DNA from: Aerococcus sp.
GTDB lineage: Bacteria; Bacillota; Bacilli; Lactobacillales; Aerococcaceae
Reading direction: 5' to 3'
Assembly: GCA_022768285.1 (NCBI GenBank)
Contig: JALEMJ010000021.1
Span: forward strand, 1 to 47,143
Length of the DNA stretch: 47,143 nucleotides
Shown here piece after piece: positions 27,031 through 41,940 of this stretch. A model generated the notes under the pieces. The model was not told the origin of the DNA, ran no database searches, and saw only the letters and a list, made by a program, of their open reading frames with translations. The position numbers were made by a program, and so were the translations under genes. Within the stretch, counting starts at the first letter, position 1. The number at the start of each line of letters is the position of its first letter.

Positions 27031-30000
27031 TTATTTTTTGCGACGTTTTGTTAATGCGAGTCCACCGAATAGTGAGGCCATACCTAACAATAAGTGCCCG
27101 CTGAAGCCTGTCTGTGGTAATGTATCCGGCTGTGGTGTGGTTACTTCCTGTGATACACGACTGGATGTCGTAGTCGCTGTATGCGCCGAGTCTTTGGTGG
27201 CAGCTGCCAACACCGTTGGACGCTGCGTTGTTGCTATCACTGCATGGGCTGAAGGAGCTACCTCATCTTTAGGTGGTGTCGCTTCAGTTCCCACGACATC
27301 CTCCGGTACGATCGGTTGCCCATTGAGATGATTGAATTCGGAATCAATTACATGATCTGAGTCCTCCTCATCATCTGGTTCAGGCTTCGGATTATCCGTC
27401 TGATCCGTGTCATCTGTCTCTGTTGTGACATCACCCGGTGTTTCTTCCGTTGACGGATCTTTCACTTCATTTTCGCCTTTTTCCGGAGTATGCGTGTCGT
27501 CTTCTGTCACTGTCGAGTCACCATCACCATTATTTGCTGAATCTTCATTATCATCACTACCGAGCACTTCTTCGATCACTGGTAATTCCGGATCGATATA
27601 TTCTTCATGCACGTCACCAGACGACGGATCCACGTACGGCTGGTTCATGCCATCCGTTGTTGAAATCACCGAATCGATCGTGTCATTCCACGTGTTCTCG
27701 TCGATGTATTCCTCGTGGATAACACCTTCTTCCTGATCATCCGTTACGGTAGACGTTGTCGGTCGTTTTGAAATCTTCGTCTGCAGTTCTTTAACGTAAT
27801 AGCCATCGTCAACTGCTTCACTCGCATGATTAATGATCTTCAATTCGTACGTGTTATTCTCGCTCGCATCTCCAATCGTGAAGAAAATATGGTTCTCACC
27901 CTGTTCGAGCGGCACATCGAATGCGACGACTTTCTGGATGCCGAGCGGTAAGAGGCTATCCGACAGGCGATCGGTATTCACAATTTCAGAATGGTTAGCT
28001 GTCACATGCAGCGCATTGCTGTCATCCGCAAAGTAAGCGAGGAAGTGCGCGCGATCAGGATTCGGTCCGATCACGCGCTCGATCCATACTTCAGGTGCTT
28101 GACGATCGACGATGAGCGTGCGACCGATTGCCTCCTGCGCCAACTGACCATTCATCGTTTCGCCGAACGCACGAATATCCAGGTGATACACATGCGTTTC
28201 GTCAATTGCCGGCAAGTCCACCGTTCCCTTGAACTGATAGAGTTTCGGTGCATCCGGCTCATTGGTATCATCAGGTACTAAGACTTCAAATGTCGGTAAA
28301 ACCGCATGATCCACAAGTGGCGTGCCGTTCTCATCCGTTAACGTCATTTCCACACGGTGAACCGCTTTGAGATTGGAGAAGTAGCCGCTCACGTTGACTG
28401 CTGTATCCTGCCAATTGAGGAATTCAAATTGCCCCGGCGATCCCACCACCATTACTGGTAAATTCGCTGCGAGAATGCCCGTATCTTCAGAATACTGCGT
28501 GCGATCAGCGATTTCCTGCATCGGCAGTTCGTCCGATAACGGTGGTGTCATCTCACCGAGCGCGCCGTCCGCTTCGCCGAGTTGTTCACCCAAACCATCG
28601 AGATCGACAGGTGACAGCTTCGGCCACTTCACATCAGTTTTTTCTTCGCCAGTCACCAAGTCGATTAACCGGCCGTTACCTGCATTGTCCAGTGCGACAA
28701 CCCGCAATAGCTCGCGTTTAAAGTGCGTTGGGATTGCTAATTGTTGATAGGCGCGCGTCACTAGCGGGCCATCACCGTGCACAACGGGGTGACGATCGAT
28801 CAATCCGGATGTGGCATCGAGGATCGCACTTTCTGCAACACCGGCTAGCATATCACTCGCATCGACAATGAGATAATCGCCATCCTGCGTCACATGCAGT
28901 GTTGGTGCCTCATTGTCAACTATAATCTGATAACTGTACGTCTGTGGGGTACTGTCAACAGTATCAATCTTTCCTTTAATTTCATACGTGTATACGCCGT
29001 CTGCGACAGGGTTATCATAGAAATCTTTGAAATTCCACGAACGTGCGGGATCCAATGTACGTACACCGTTCGGATCAACGTATAATTGATTAACCTTAGG
29101 GACCGCATCCGCTAAAGCGAGGGTACGGATCGTGTTTCCCGCTGCATCTTTGATTGTAAAGGAGACATTTTTTGCATTGCGCAAGAACGATACGTTCGGC
29201 ACCACTTCATTGTAGAAGCCGCGTTTATCCTGACTATTCACGAAAACAGTCGGTTGCCCGTTCACATTGAAACTATCCCAGAAATGGAAGTTACCTTTGA
29301 TATCGCGGTAGAGGAAACCGGTCTGATTAGTGACGGTATCGAGACCATCGCTATCGGTTCCGTGTGCTGATGGGAAGTTTACCGGTTGCCCCGAAGCCTC
29401 CAAGCCATCGAGGAACGGCAGATCATTCCAATCTCCTTTAAAACCGAGGAATGGTACAGAGAGCGTCGGGGCATCGCCTGCGACATCCGTGAAGAAGAAG
29501 TATCCTTGGACGTACTGGTTGGCTGCCACATCAAAGGTCGGCACGGTCACTGTGAGTGCTGTGCGTTCGCCCGCATTAACCGTTACCTGCCCCTGATAGC
29601 TCTTCTGTGCAATGCCGGTTGTTTCCGTATACCGGTCGTTGTCGTCCGCATTGTCCTTCAATAACACGTATTCCACATTGTAAGTGACCGGCGTTTCGCC
29701 ATAATTCGTCAAATCAAATGATGCATCGAAGGTATCGCCAACTGTTTTGACTTCTAATTTGCCATCTGCCGTCGTGTCGTTCGTTCCAGTAACCTGTACC
29801 GTCACAAAATCGCGCAACGCTGCTACAATATTAGCGACCCCGGCACCTTGTTGAATCGGCGAGAAGTAGGACGCATCATCAGCCAACGAATTATCAGCGG
29901 GAACTGCCGTATTCATCAATACTAATTTGACGACATCATCTTGTCGCTCATCTTTCTCAGCCGGCGATCCTTCCAGCAATCCATCGGCGTATAAACGTTG

Positions 30001-30174
30001 AATCAATAGCGCAGCAAGTCCTGAAATGTATGGTGTAGCCATTGAGGTCCCAGACATGCTTTCATGACCATCGTCAAATACTGTGGAGTAAATACTACCG
30101 CCTGGTGCCGCGATTTCTGGCTTCAGACGCAGATCTGGCGTCGGCCCCCATGTTCCATTGCTAATTTTGCTAAT
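27031..30174 (-). pseudogene. Subtilase, C-terminal part with catalytic Ser and LPQTG anchor
   Basis: This frame carries the second part of a cell-envelope S8 protease. It opens with ISNGTWGPTPDLRLKPE and APGG, then the catalytic serine in SGTSMATPYISG. Fn3-like and A-domain-like beta regions follow (about 900 residues), then an acidic Asp/Glu/Thr-rich wall-spanning stretch with two HEEYID motifs. It ends with sorting signal LPQTG, a hydrophobic segment and KRRKK. Sortase would anchor it to peptidoglycan. It has no ribosome site or signal peptide of its own; the Asp and His of the triad are in the other fragment, in another frame. The intact gene would encode about 1,600 residues. Confidence 0.8.
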
Positions 30175-31898
30175 TGCTCACCATCTGTTTTTCCGACAAA
30201 GGTGACCGGAATCGTTGCTTGTTCCAAACCAGCCATTCCGACCAGATCGTCACTCTCGACATTATCGTAAACAATCACACCGGCAGCACCGTGTTTAACT
30301 GCCTCCTGATATTTATCTGTAAATGTAATCTCGCCACGCTGTACGAGGACATTGGCACCCGAAATATCACCCAATGCGTCGTAATCCTCTGCGCGTCCGA
30401 GACCAGCCACGACTAAACGTACAGGTGCTTCGTTCGCTTTCTTTCCTGAGGCTGTCTGGGATTTGAACTGATACGCCTGACCGCCAACTTCCGCGCGCAC
30501 AATCGGCAACATCTGACGAATATTATCGATCGAACCGACTGTCAGCGCGTGCGATGAAAGACCAGGTGAGCTTGCCAAACTGGTATCCGGATTGGCGGTG
30601 GTACTATTTTCTGGGAGCCCCTGGGTAATATTGCGGTCATTCCCCATCGCAATCACTGGGAGAATCCCCTTCGACCGCGCGAGTGCCAAGGTGCGTTCAA
30701 GCGGGGCATTCGAATCCTGGTTAAAACCTGCCGGGCCCCCGAGCGATAAATTCAATACATCCGCACCGAGTTTGATCGAATCATCAATCGCACGTATATA
30801 GATATCCTCCGTGGTTGTACTATCATTCGTCCCGTTCCCAAAGACTTTCATCGCCAAAATTTGAACGTGCGGCGCCACACCGACAATCCCGCCGTCTTCT
30901 GGGTTCCCATTCGCACCGATAATCCCTGAGACGTGCTGGCCATGAACGCCGTTCATACTCTTCACATTCTGCGTTTCATCGGCATAGTTATAGCCGTACG
31001 GTACCTTATTTGAGTACCAACGCCCCGGCAATCCGAGTTCTGTAATCGCAGAAGTCATCGCTGCTTCGTCATAACGTTTCTCGATATCATCGCTCAATGT
31101 CAAATCACGGTGATCGGGATCGATCCCGCTATCGATAACGCTGACGATAATGTTCTCACCTTTATACGGTATCTGTTCCCGCTCTTCAGCAGTTAAGCCG
31201 ACCAGATCGCCGGAAAAAATCATTTCTGGTTCCACTACTGGCATAGGTGTTAATGTACGCTGAACGGTAACATTCTGTACCTGTTTCAGACGTTTAATCT
31301 GTTCGATATCTTCAGGGTTAACAGTTGTCGAGAACCCCGCAAAACCACCGTAAAAATGGTCATCCAAAGTTAAATGGATACCTTGTGTCGCTAAATCAGC
31401 TGAAATCGCATTGAAGCTATGCAGCACATCCGCGTCAGCAGTTTCAAGTGCCTGATTGAACGCTTCGCTATCCTGACGATCGGCACGCGCGAGGGCAGGG
31501 CGATCCGTTGTCTCGACAATGACCTTCACTTTTTCAACTGGTGCTTCTGGTTCAGCTGCTGCTTGTGGTGCAGCCGTTGTCGGCGTTGCTTCTGGTACTG
31601 CGGTAGCTTCATGTGATGGCTGTGCCGTTCGCGGCTCTGCGTCTAATGACTCAGATGTTGACGCTTCATCATCCGCCGCATGCGCCGTAGCTTGTGTTCC
31701 CGTTTCTGGTGTGGGCGACGTTTCAGGCACCGCCACTGATTCTTGATCATCCGTCTGCGGGTCTACCGCTCCTTGAATGGGTACAGTTGGTAGTGGCGCG
31801 GTATCCACTGTTTCCTTTTCATCGGCGTGGACGGCTGGTGCTGATAATAGAGTAACAGCAGACAAAACCGAAACGCTCCATAATAGTGGTCGATGCAT
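30123..31898 (-). pseudogene. Subtilase, N-terminal part with signal peptide, Asp and His
   Basis: A signal peptide (residues 1-26, ending AVHADE), a Pro/Thr/Glu-rich linker, an I9-like propeptide (about 125-215) and the first part of the S8 domain with catalytic Asp in VSVIDSGIDPDHRD and His in NGVHGQHVSG. A protease-associated (PA) domain inserted near residues 430-570 ends in PVTFVGKTDGEQLAKL. The frame then stops at 30123. The next segment in the other frame resumes at the SWGP-like region, so the linker normally found between them is short or missing. The start at 31898 fits the GAGGG site better than the ATG two codons upstream. Confidence 0.8.
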
Positions 31899-31949
31899 AA
31901 ACATCCCTCATTTCCCTAGAAGTAGTTATAAATTAAATATTCTGAATAT

Positions 31950-31979
31950 ATCATACCAAATCGAAAATTACCAGGTCAA
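31950..31979 (-). promoter_or_regulatory. Promoter of the subtilase gene
   Basis: On the minus strand TTGACC (31979-31974) and TATGAT (31955-31950) are 18 bp apart, about 50 bp upstream of the start codon. Confidence 0.55.
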
Positions 31980-31994
31980 AGAGGAATAACTATA

Positions 31995-32035
31995 CAAAAA
32001 AACACCCAGCACCAATTCTATTGATGCCAGGCGTT
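31995..32035 (-). terminator. Terminator after the glutamine-type ABC operon
   Basis: On the minus strand AACGCCTGGCATC pairs with GGTGCTGGGTGTT over 13 positions (including G-U), followed by a run of T. Confidence 0.85.
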
Positions 32036-32041
32036 CATACG

Positions 32042-32785
32042 TTATTCAAATTTCATGGCTGAGAGGAATTTCTGGATGCGCGGGTTGTCGGAATTGAAAA
32101 ATTTCTCCGGAGGTGCATCGAATTGCACTTTACCATCCTCAAAGAAAAGGATACGGTCCGCTACCCGACGCGCAAACGCGAGGTTATGCGTCACGATAAT
32201 AGTCGATTGATGATCTTCCTCAACCAATGTCTTGATCAAATCGAGAATATCCATCTCGCTCTCAGGATCCAAGGCACTGGTTGGCTCATCTAACAATAGG
32301 AATTCCGGAGCCATTGCGAGTGCACGCGCAATCGCGACACGCTGTTTCTGACCACCAGAGAGATCGTTAGGGTACTGATCGGCTTTATCCAGCAAACCGA
32401 CATGGTCCAGTAATTTTTCAGCGCGGGCTTTGACTTCTGTTTTATCTTCTTTTTTGACCTGCACTGGCCCTTCCATAATATTGTCCAAAACGGTTAAATG
32501 CGGGAAAAGATCGAAATTTTGGAATACCATTCCTGTCTTCTTTCGGAAAGGCAGTAGTTGTTTTTCGCTCGGCTTTCGATCAAACGTCAATGATAATTCA
32601 TCCAACGTTAACTTCCCGCTGTCCGGGATTTCCAATAAGTTCATGCAGCGAAGCATGGTGGATTTTCCTGAACCGGAAGAACCGATAATAACCGTCGTCT
32701 CATGCTCGTTAAAGGTCAGTGAAAGATCTTTTAGAACGTGCTGATCCCCGAATGATTTATTGATTTTATTTAGAGTAATAGGCAT
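32042..32785 (-). CDS. Amino acid ABC transporter ATP-binding protein (GlnQ-like)
   Basis: A 247-residue ATPase with Walker A GSSGSGKST near residues 36-44, Q-loop VFQNFDLFPHLTV, signature LSGGQKQRVAIARAL, Walker B FLLLDEPTSALDPE and switch histidine in VTHNLAFAR. It is the last gene of a receptor-permease-ATPase operon importing a polar amino acid or, by family, cystine, glutamine or arginine. AAGGAG precedes the start. Confidence 0.95.
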   Translation of the reverse strand: MPITLNKINKSFGDQHVLKDLSLTFNEHETTVIIGSSGSGKSTMLRCMNLLEIPDSGKLTLDELSLTFDRKPSEKQLLPFRKKTGMVFQNFDLFPHLTVLDNIMEGPVQVKKEDKTEVKARAEKLLDHVGLLDKADQYPNDLSGGQKQRVAIARALAMAPEFLLLDEPTSALDPESEMDILDLIKTLVEEDHQSTIIVTHNLAFARRVADRILFFEDGKVQFDAPPEKFFNSDNPRIQKFLSAMKFE

Positions 32786-32796
32786 ACGCTCACTCC

Positions 32797-33459
32797 TTAG
32801 ATGCTGTAACGCTGTAATCGCGTTTCCATTTTATCCTGAATAATGTTGAGCAGCGTACACATAACCAAATAGACGAGGGCTACTAGTACATACAACAGTA
32901 ACGGTTCGTACGTCCGAGCAGCAATACGCTGACTTACCATAAACATCTCGACCATCGTCACATTTGATGCGAGCGAGGTATCTTTCACCAATCCGATGAA
33001 CGAGTTAAACAGCGGTGGAAGCGACACGCGAAAAGCCTGCGGACCGATAATGCGTTTGAGCACTTGTGTCCGCGTCATTCCGAGTGATTGCGCGGCCTCC
33101 CATTGGCCTTTAGGGATGGATAAAATCGCCGAACGAATCGTCTCAGAGGCATAGGCACCGGTATTGAGCGAGAACGTTAAAATTGCTGCCGTCCATGTGT
33201 TGAACTGGATCCCAATTTTCGGTAATCCAAAATACACGATGAACAGTTGAACTAACAACGGTGTCCCACGAAAGAGCCATACATAAACGTAAAAAATACC
33301 ATTTAGCAGCTTACTTTTTGAGATACGAGCCAAAGCTGTCACGATGGCAAAGATCATTCCGAAAATGAAAGACAACAGCGCCAATGGAATCGTCACGGTT
33401 ATCCCGGCCATGATGATTGGGCCAATCGCGTCAAATGCAATTTCAAGTATGCGATCCAA
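32797..33459 (-). CDS. Amino acid ABC transporter permease
   Basis: A 220-residue permease of the HisM/GlnP class with about five transmembrane helices and the ATPase-contacting EAA loop GQWEAAQSLGMTRTQVLKRI. It starts with TTG, supported by a GGGGG-rich site and by the 14-bp gap after the receptor gene. It lies between receptor and ATPase genes and forms a dimeric channel. Confidence 0.94.
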   Translation of the reverse strand: MDRILEIAFDAIGPIIMAGITVTIPLALLSFIFGMIFAIVTALARISKSKLLNGIFYVYVWLFRGTPLLVQLFIVYFGLPKIGIQFNTWTAAILTFSLNTGAYASETIRSAILSIPKGQWEAAQSLGMTRTQVLKRIIGPQAFRVSLPPLFNSFIGLVKDTSLASNVTMVEMFMVSQRIAARTYEPLLLYVLVALVYLVMCTLLNIIQDKMETRLQRYSI

Positions 33460-33473
33460 AGATTATGCCCCCA

Positions 33474-34289
33474 TTATTTTGACACATCAGTACCGAAGTA
33501 TTTCTCAGAAATCTCCGTCAATGTGCCGTCTTCATGCAATTCCTTCAATGCTTCATTCATCTTTTCTTGTAACTCAGGCGCAGACTTCTGAATCATCGCA
33601 GCTGTTTCACTTGTCTTTTCTTCTTCAGCAACAATTTTAACTGGTGCATCTGGTTTCTGTTTTTTGAAATCATAAAAGTTCACCGTATTATTCAAGGTTG
33701 CATCAGCACGGCCATCGACAATCAAATCAATAGCCTCATTGAAACCATCGACTGACACGATCTCAGCACCGTAACCACGCGCGATATCTGCCCAGTTACT
33801 GGTTAGTGAGTGGGCTGATTTCTTACCTTTGAGATCATCAAATGATTTAATTTCGTCATTATCATCTTTAACAATTAGGGCACCTTTAGTTACTGTGTAA
33901 GGATCTGTAAATAAATATTTTTCCTTACGTTCATCAGTAATTCCTACTTGGTTGAACATCACGTCAGCTTGTCCAGCATCGAATGCGGATAGTAATGAAT
34001 CCCACGGAGCTTCAACAAATTCAATATCTAACCCAATCTTATCAGCAATAGCTTCCGCAACTTCGACGTCATAACCAACTAACTTATCATTCTCATCATG
34101 ATAGGTAAACGGCGCATATGTCCCTTCGGTAGCCACACGTATTTTGCCATCTTTTTGAATTTGTTCATAAGTTTTGGTCTTTCCAACAGCATTGCTATTG
34201 CTATCATCCTGACCGGCGTTCCCACAGGCTGCCAACACCGTCAAGCCTAAAACCATGAGTGTGAGAATGCTGAACCATTTCTTTTTCAT
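33474..34289 (-). CDS. Amino acid ABC transporter substrate-binding lipoprotein
   Basis: A 271-residue exported receptor. The signal peptide ends in the lipobox VLAAC, so the cysteine would be lipidated and the protein held on the outer face of the membrane. The SBP_bac_3 fold is shown by IRVATEGTYAPFTYHDE, GYDVEVAEAIADKIG and DVMFNQVGITDERKEKYLFT. The open frame extends 18 codons further upstream, but the ATG at 34289 follows GAAGGGG and begins the signal peptide. The subfamily resembles cystine or glutamine receptors; the ligand is not decided by sequence alone. Confidence 0.94.
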   Translation of the reverse strand: MKKKWFSILTLMVLGLTVLAACGNAGQDDSNSNAVGKTKTYEQIQKDGKIRVATEGTYAPFTYHDENDKLVGYDVEVAEAIADKIGLDIEFVEAPWDSLLSAFDAGQADVMFNQVGITDERKEKYLFTDPYTVTKGALIVKDDNDEIKSFDDLKGKKSAHSLTSNWADIARGYGAEIVSVDGFNEAIDLIVDGRADATLNNTVNFYDFKKQKPDAPVKIVAEEEKTSETAAMIQKSAPELQEKMNEALKELHEDGTLTEISEKYFGTDVSK

Positions 34290-34495
34290 GCTACCCCTTC
34301 TTTCTATCGTTCGTACAAAAATATTTTGATCATGCGCCATCACCAGATAATTTTCACATACTTATGATAACAGACCAATATAAGAGGTAAGTATATACCA
34401 TTCTTTCCACTAAATAAAGGGAAGTACTCCAAGAATCTTCACAATAGTTAATTTGGAAATCATGACACTATATTGAATATTTGCACATATACCTA

Positions 34496-34528
34496 TAAAA
34501 AAAGAGACATGCGGCAACATGTCTCTTT
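34496..34528 (-). terminator. Terminator after gyrA
   Basis: AAAGAGACATG and CATGTCTCTTT form a perfect 11-bp stem (34501-34511, 34518-34528). An A-run provides the U-tract on the minus strand. Confidence 0.88.
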
Positions 34529-34549
34529 GAATATCACGATAAGCAACGA

Positions 34550-37153
34550 TTAGGTATCGTCGTCATCATCTGTATCATTGTCTTGTTCATCGACCAGTTC
34601 ATCCGCAAAGTCGCTCATTTTCTCAGCTAGATTCGGATCGATGGCCATTTCACCGGATACGTCATCGTCTGCAACCGTCTCCGCATCAATGGTTTCGGTC
34701 GTTGCATCGTCTTCAGTCGCCTTGATTTTCGCGAGGGTAGCTACCACGCTATCATCGCCCAGACGCATCAGACGCACACCTTGCGCATTGCGTCCGGTTT
34801 GCGAGATTGAACCACTCTCAAAGCGGATAATCACACCCTTATTAGAAACGAGCACGATATCTTCTTCGCTATAGATTGACGTTAAACCGATTAATTGGCC
34901 GGTACGCTCAGTAATACGCGTCGTGCGGACACCTTTTCCGCCACGGTGCTGGATGGAGTATTCACTAATCGGCGTGCGTTTCCCATAACCGTTCTCAGAA
35001 ACTGTCAACACCTCTGAGTTATCACTCAAACGCGCAGCCCCGATGACATGCGCATCTGCGGATAACCGAATGCCGTGTACACCAGCTGCGGTACGTCCCA
35101 TACTACGGACATCCTGCTCTTTGAAGGTAATCGCATAGCCATCATTCGATGCGATCATGATGGTGTCATCGCCAGACGTCCAGAGTACTTTTTCAAGTTC
35201 ATCGCCTTCTTTGAGGTGGATGGCTTTGAGTCCGTTCGCGCGGATATTGAAGAATTCATCCGCACGCGTACGCTTCACAATTCCGTTCTTCGTCACGAAG
35301 AAGAGATGCTCATTGCTGTCTTTCACTTCTTCGCGATGCGGGGTAATACTGATGGCCGCGCGTACCTTCTCGTCCTTATCGAGCGAAAGTAAGTTGACGA
35401 TTGGAAGCCCCTTCGAAGTTCGACTCGATTCCGGAACATCGTAACCCTTCATGCGATAGATTTTACCGCGATTCGTGAAACAGAAGAGGACATCGTGGGT
35501 CGACATGGAGATAATATTATCGACATAGTCGCCGTCCTGGAGCGCCATCCCGCGCACACCGCGACCACCGCGATTTTGCGTGCGGAAAGTATCTTCGTCC
35601 ACACGCTTGATGTAGCCATTGTGACTCAAGGTGATCAGGACATTGCTCTTTTCGATGAGATCTTCATTCTCAATGCCGATGATTTCACCAACGCGCAGTT
35701 CCGTGCGACGCTCATCACCGAAGCGATTCTGAATATCCATCAATTCATCGTAAATGATGGCGTAACGCTTCTGTTCGCTCTCGAGCACTTCTGCCAAGTA
35801 CGCAATCTGTTCACGCAATTCGCCGAGTTCCTGCGAGATTTTTTCACGTTCCAAACCAGTTAACCGCACCATACGCATATCCAAAATCGCCTGCGATTGT
35901 TTGTCTGACAGTTTGAATTGATCCATAAAGATGGCTTTCGCTTCATCACCTGTCTTCGATGAACGCAGAATCTCAACGATTGCATCGATATGATCGAGGG
36001 CAATTTCCAATCCTTCTAAGATATGGGCACGCGCTTCGGCTTTTTTCTTTTCGTAGACAGAACGACGATAGATCACGCGTTCCTGGTGATCTAAGTAGTA
36101 CTTCAACATTTCCTTCAAACTCAATGTGCGCGGTACACCATCGACAATGGCAACCATGTTGAAGTTGAAGTTCGTCTGCAGTTGGGTCTCTTTATATAAA
36201 TTATTCAAAATGACGTTCGCATTCGCATCGCGACGACATTCGATCACGATTCGCATGCCCTGGCGCCCAGATTCATCGCGCACGGCGGTAATGCCTTCGA
36301 TGCGGTGTTCACGCGCTAAGTTAGCGATACGCTCAACCAAACGCGCTTTATTGACCATATACGGGATTTCCGAAATGATAATCGTTTCTTTACCGTTCGC
36401 GGCCTGCTCGATATCGACTTTGGCACGAACAATCACTTTCCCGCGTCCCGTCTCGTACGCCTTGCGGATACCAGCGCGTCCCATAACAATCGCACCGGTC
36501 GGGAAGTCCGGTCCCGGTAAGACTTGCATGAGATCTTTGGTTGTCGCATCCGGATTCTGCATCAATAAGTGCAGTGCCTGTATAACTTCGTTCAAATTGT
36601 GTGGTGGGATATTGGTAGTCATGCCGACCGCAATCCCGGTAGCCCCATTAACTAACAGGTTAGGGAAGCGTGACGGTAAAATTTCCGGCTCACTTTCCTC
36701 ACCATCATAGTTCGGTACAAAATCGACGGTATCTTTGTTGATATCGCGGACCATTTCCATCGCAATTTTGCTCATGCGGGCTTCGGTATAACGCATGGCA
36801 GCTGCCTGGTCACCATCGACCGATCCGAAGTTCCCGTGGCCGTCAACTAATTCGTAACGGTAGGAGAAGTCCTGCGCCATACGCACCATCGATTCGTAAA
36901 TGGCTGAGTCGCCGTGCGGGTGATATTTCCCCATGACGTCCCCGACAATACGTGCCGATTTTTTGTATGGCTTATCAGGTGTCACACCTAATGCGCTCAT
37001 CCCGTAGAGAATGCGCCGATGGACTGGTTTCAACCCGTCGCGGACATCCGGTAGGGCGCGCGCAACAATGACACTCATGGCATAGTCGAGGAAAGAGTTG
37101 CGCATCTCACTCGATAAATTTCGATTTCCGACCAAACCTAGTTCTTCTGACAT
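34550..37153 (-). CDS. gyrA: DNA gyrase subunit A
   Basis: An 867-residue type II topoisomerase subunit that cuts and rejoins DNA to introduce negative supercoils. The catalytic tyrosine is in [11 protein letters not shown] (Tyr122). The quinolone-determining region reads GDSAIYESM with Ser83 and Glu87, the wild-type state. The C-terminal beta-pinwheel carries a GyrA-box-like [10 protein letters not shown] and the protein ends in an acidic Asp/Glu tail. A GTG three codons upstream lies within the ribosome site, so the ATG at 37153 is preferred. It follows gyrB by 18 bp. Confidence 0.98.
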   Translation of the reverse strand: MSEELGLVGNRNLSSEMRNSFLDYAMSVIVARALPDVRDGLKPVHRRILYGMSALGVTPDKPYKKSARIVGDVMGKYHPHGDSAIYESMVRMAQDFSYRYELVDGHGNFGSVDGDQAAAMRYTEARMSKIAMEMVRDINKDTVDFVPNYDGEESEPEILPSRFPNLLVNGATGIAVGMTTNIPPHNLNEVIQALHLLMQNPDATTKDLMQVLPGPDFPTGAIVMGRAGIRKAYETGRGKVIVRAKVDIEQAANGKETIIISEIPYMVNKARLVERIANLAREHRIEGITAVRDESGRQGMRIVIECRRDANANVILNNLYKETQLQTNFNFNMVAIVDGVPRTLSLKEMLKYYLDHQERVIYRRSVYEKKKAEARAHILEGLEIALDHIDAIVEILRSSKTGDEAKAIFMDQFKLSDKQSQAILDMRMVRLTGLEREKISQELGELREQIAYLAEVLESEQKRYAIIYDELMDIQNRFGDERRTELRVGEIIGIENEDLIEKSNVLITLSHNGYIKRVDEDTFRTQNRGGRGVRGMALQDGDYVDNIISMSTHDVLFCFTNRGKIYRMKGYDVPESSRTSKGLPIVNLLSLDKDEKVRAAISITPHREEVKDSNEHLFFVTKNGIVKRTRADEFFNIRANGLKAIHLKEGDELEKVLWTSGDDTIMIASNDGYAITFKEQDVRSMGRTAAGVHGIRLSADAHVIGAARLSDNSEVLTVSENGYGKRTPISEYSIQHRGGKGVRTTRITERTGQLIGLTSIYSEEDIVLVSNKGVIIRFESGSISQTGRNAQGVRLMRLGDDSVVATLAKIKATEDDATTETIDAETVADDDVSGEMAIDPNLAEKMSDFADELVDEQDNDTDDDDDT

Positions 37154-37171
37154 AGCATTCACCTCCGCTGA

Positions 37172-40238
<3,067 letters not shown>

Positions 40239-40242
<4 letters not shown>

Positions 40243-40493
40243 GCGTCACCGGACGCTTCCGCTTGGATGAGGTAAGTATCGACAGTACCATCATCATTTT
40301 GAAGCTGAACGGTCATTCCAGGGTAGATCTTGCGGCGTTTGCGATACTCGAGTTCCCCATCGACTGCGATCCGTTCCATTTCCAGTAAGGCTTTGACCTG
40401 TCCACCGGTTTGGATGGCGCCGATTGCTTTCAATAATTGCGGTAGGGTCACAAACTCGTCAGAAATCTCTACAATCATCGGTTCATCCTGCAT
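40239..40493 (-). CDS. yaaA: S4 domain-containing protein YaaA
   Basis: An 84-residue RNA-binding protein of the YaaA family with an S4 fold: TLPQLLKAIGAIQTGGQVKA then VDGELEYRKRRKIYPGM. It is conserved between dnaN and recF in Firmicutes; its function is not firmly known, and a role in ribosome assembly has been suggested. The frame reaches back three codons to a GTG in the ribosome site, so the ATG at 40493 is chosen. Confidence 0.94.
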
Positions 40494-40701
40494 ACCATTC
40501 ACCTCCGTCTATCGTTCAAATCAAAATAAAAAATGCCCAATGAGCTGGCTGAATATACACAGCGTCACTGCGCATAGCTATCTATAATTATACCCAAAAT
40601 AATGCGTATAAGCAAAAGAGACCGGGAACCTCAACCTGCCATATTGCCGAAGCCCTCAGCCTATTTTGCGATGTGTATGTCGTGCGATTAAGTGCGTATT
40701 T

Positions 40702-41856
40702 TTACGCAGTTAATGTCCGAATCGGCGTGATGAGTTGGAGACGGTGGAAGGTATCCTGATCCGCTTCCTCTGTCGGTAAAATAATGAACTGCTTAATCGG
40801 ATTTTGGAACTGAATGACCACTTCCTGCGCGCCGAACGTCTGCAATGCTTGGCGCATGTAGTCCGGATTGAAGGAAATACTCAAATCATCACCTTGATGG
40901 TCGCTGACGTTCAAGTTTTCAGTCACGACCCCGACTTCATCCGATTTACCGGAGAGAACAACACCATCTTCGCTAATTTCTAATTTAACGACGTTGTTCT
41001 TGCCTTGATGGCTCATGATCAAGGCACGCTCGATCGAACGCAATATTTCGTCCGCTTCAATCTGAATCATACTGTTCCAGCTCGTTGGCAATAGATTATC
41101 GGTATTCGGGTAGTTGCCTTCGAGTAGGCGAGAGTATAGGTAGACAGAACCGATCTTGAATAACACCTGGTTATCCGTCACCATCATTTCCACATTATCC
41201 GAATCATCAATGAGGCGCGTCAATTCACTCAAACTGCGTCCTGGAATATTAATCTCAAAGATTTCATCCTTTAAATCTTCCGGACTGTCGAGTGGCACAA
41301 TGCGTTGGCTCAGGCGATGGGAATCGGTTGATACGGCTTTTAACTCATCGTGACCGATTTCGAAGTGAATCCCGGTAAAGATCGGACGGATTTCCTGTGT
41401 CGATACGGAAACGAGCGTGTAGTTGATGACACGTGCGAAGAGATCACCGGGGATATTGAATGTCGCTTTCGAATCGATTTCTGGCAAACGCGGGTATTCA
41501 CTGCCCGGTGTTCCGATCAATTCGAAGGTGGCCTTGCCGGACGTGATAACGGCTTGAAGGTCATTAGTGACGCTCAATGTCAGTTCGTCTTCTGGTAATT
41601 TACGCACAATCGCATTCAAAAAGTTAGCAGGTAATACAAGGGCTCCGGTTTCTTCGATAGTTAGGTTATTTTTATCATCTGCGTTGAGGACCATTTCGAT
41701 CGATAGCGTTGAATCGCTCCCTGTCAAAATGATACTGTCGTGTGTTACAGCGATTTTGACACCCGTTAAGACGGGAATCGTCGTTTTGGTAGAGATCGCA
41801 CGCTGGACATTATTCAGTGCTGTCACAAATGTATTGCGATCAATCGTAAATTTCAT
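40702..41856 (-). CDS. dnaN: DNA polymerase III subunit beta (sliding clamp)
   Basis: A 384-residue sliding clamp made of three similar domains (about 1-125, 130-255, 257-384). Landmarks are MKFTIDRNTFVTALNNVQRA at the start, the PGSEYPRLPEI segment, and the C-terminal IILPTEE strand with terminal LTPIRT. It tethers polymerase to DNA. AAAGGAG precedes the ATG. A 195-bp gap with DnaA boxes separates it from dnaA; a gap of about 200 bp to yaaA holds nothing I can support. Confidence 0.98.
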   Translation of the reverse strand: MKFTIDRNTFVTALNNVQRAISTKTTIPVLTGVKIAVTHDSIILTGSDSTLSIEMVLNADDKNNLTIEETGALVLPANFLNAIVRKLPEDELTLSVTNDLQAVITSGKATFELIGTPGSEYPRLPEIDSKATFNIPGDLFARVINYTLVSVSTQEIRPIFTGIHFEIGHDELKAVSTDSHRLSQRIVPLDSPEDLKDEIFEINIPGRSLSELTRLIDDSDNVEMMVTDNQVLFKIGSVYLYSRLLEGNYPNTDNLLPTSWNSMIQIEADEILRSIERALIMSHQGKNNVVKLEISEDGVVLSGKSDEVGVVTENLNVSDHQGDDLSISFNPDYMRQALQTFGAQEVVIQFQNPIKQFIILPTEEADQDTFHRLQLITPIRTLTA

Positions 41857-41940
41857 AATTAAACTCCTTTGAATTTATGCGCTGCGTTTTATTTATTATT
41901 TAATAGTATAAATAGTTGTAGTAATAGTACCTGTGAGTTC

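Noticed and set aside
27490-27750. Repeated HEEYID segments as fibronectin-binding repeats
   Set aside because: Only two short copies in an acidic wall-spanning region; not enough to claim a binding repeat.
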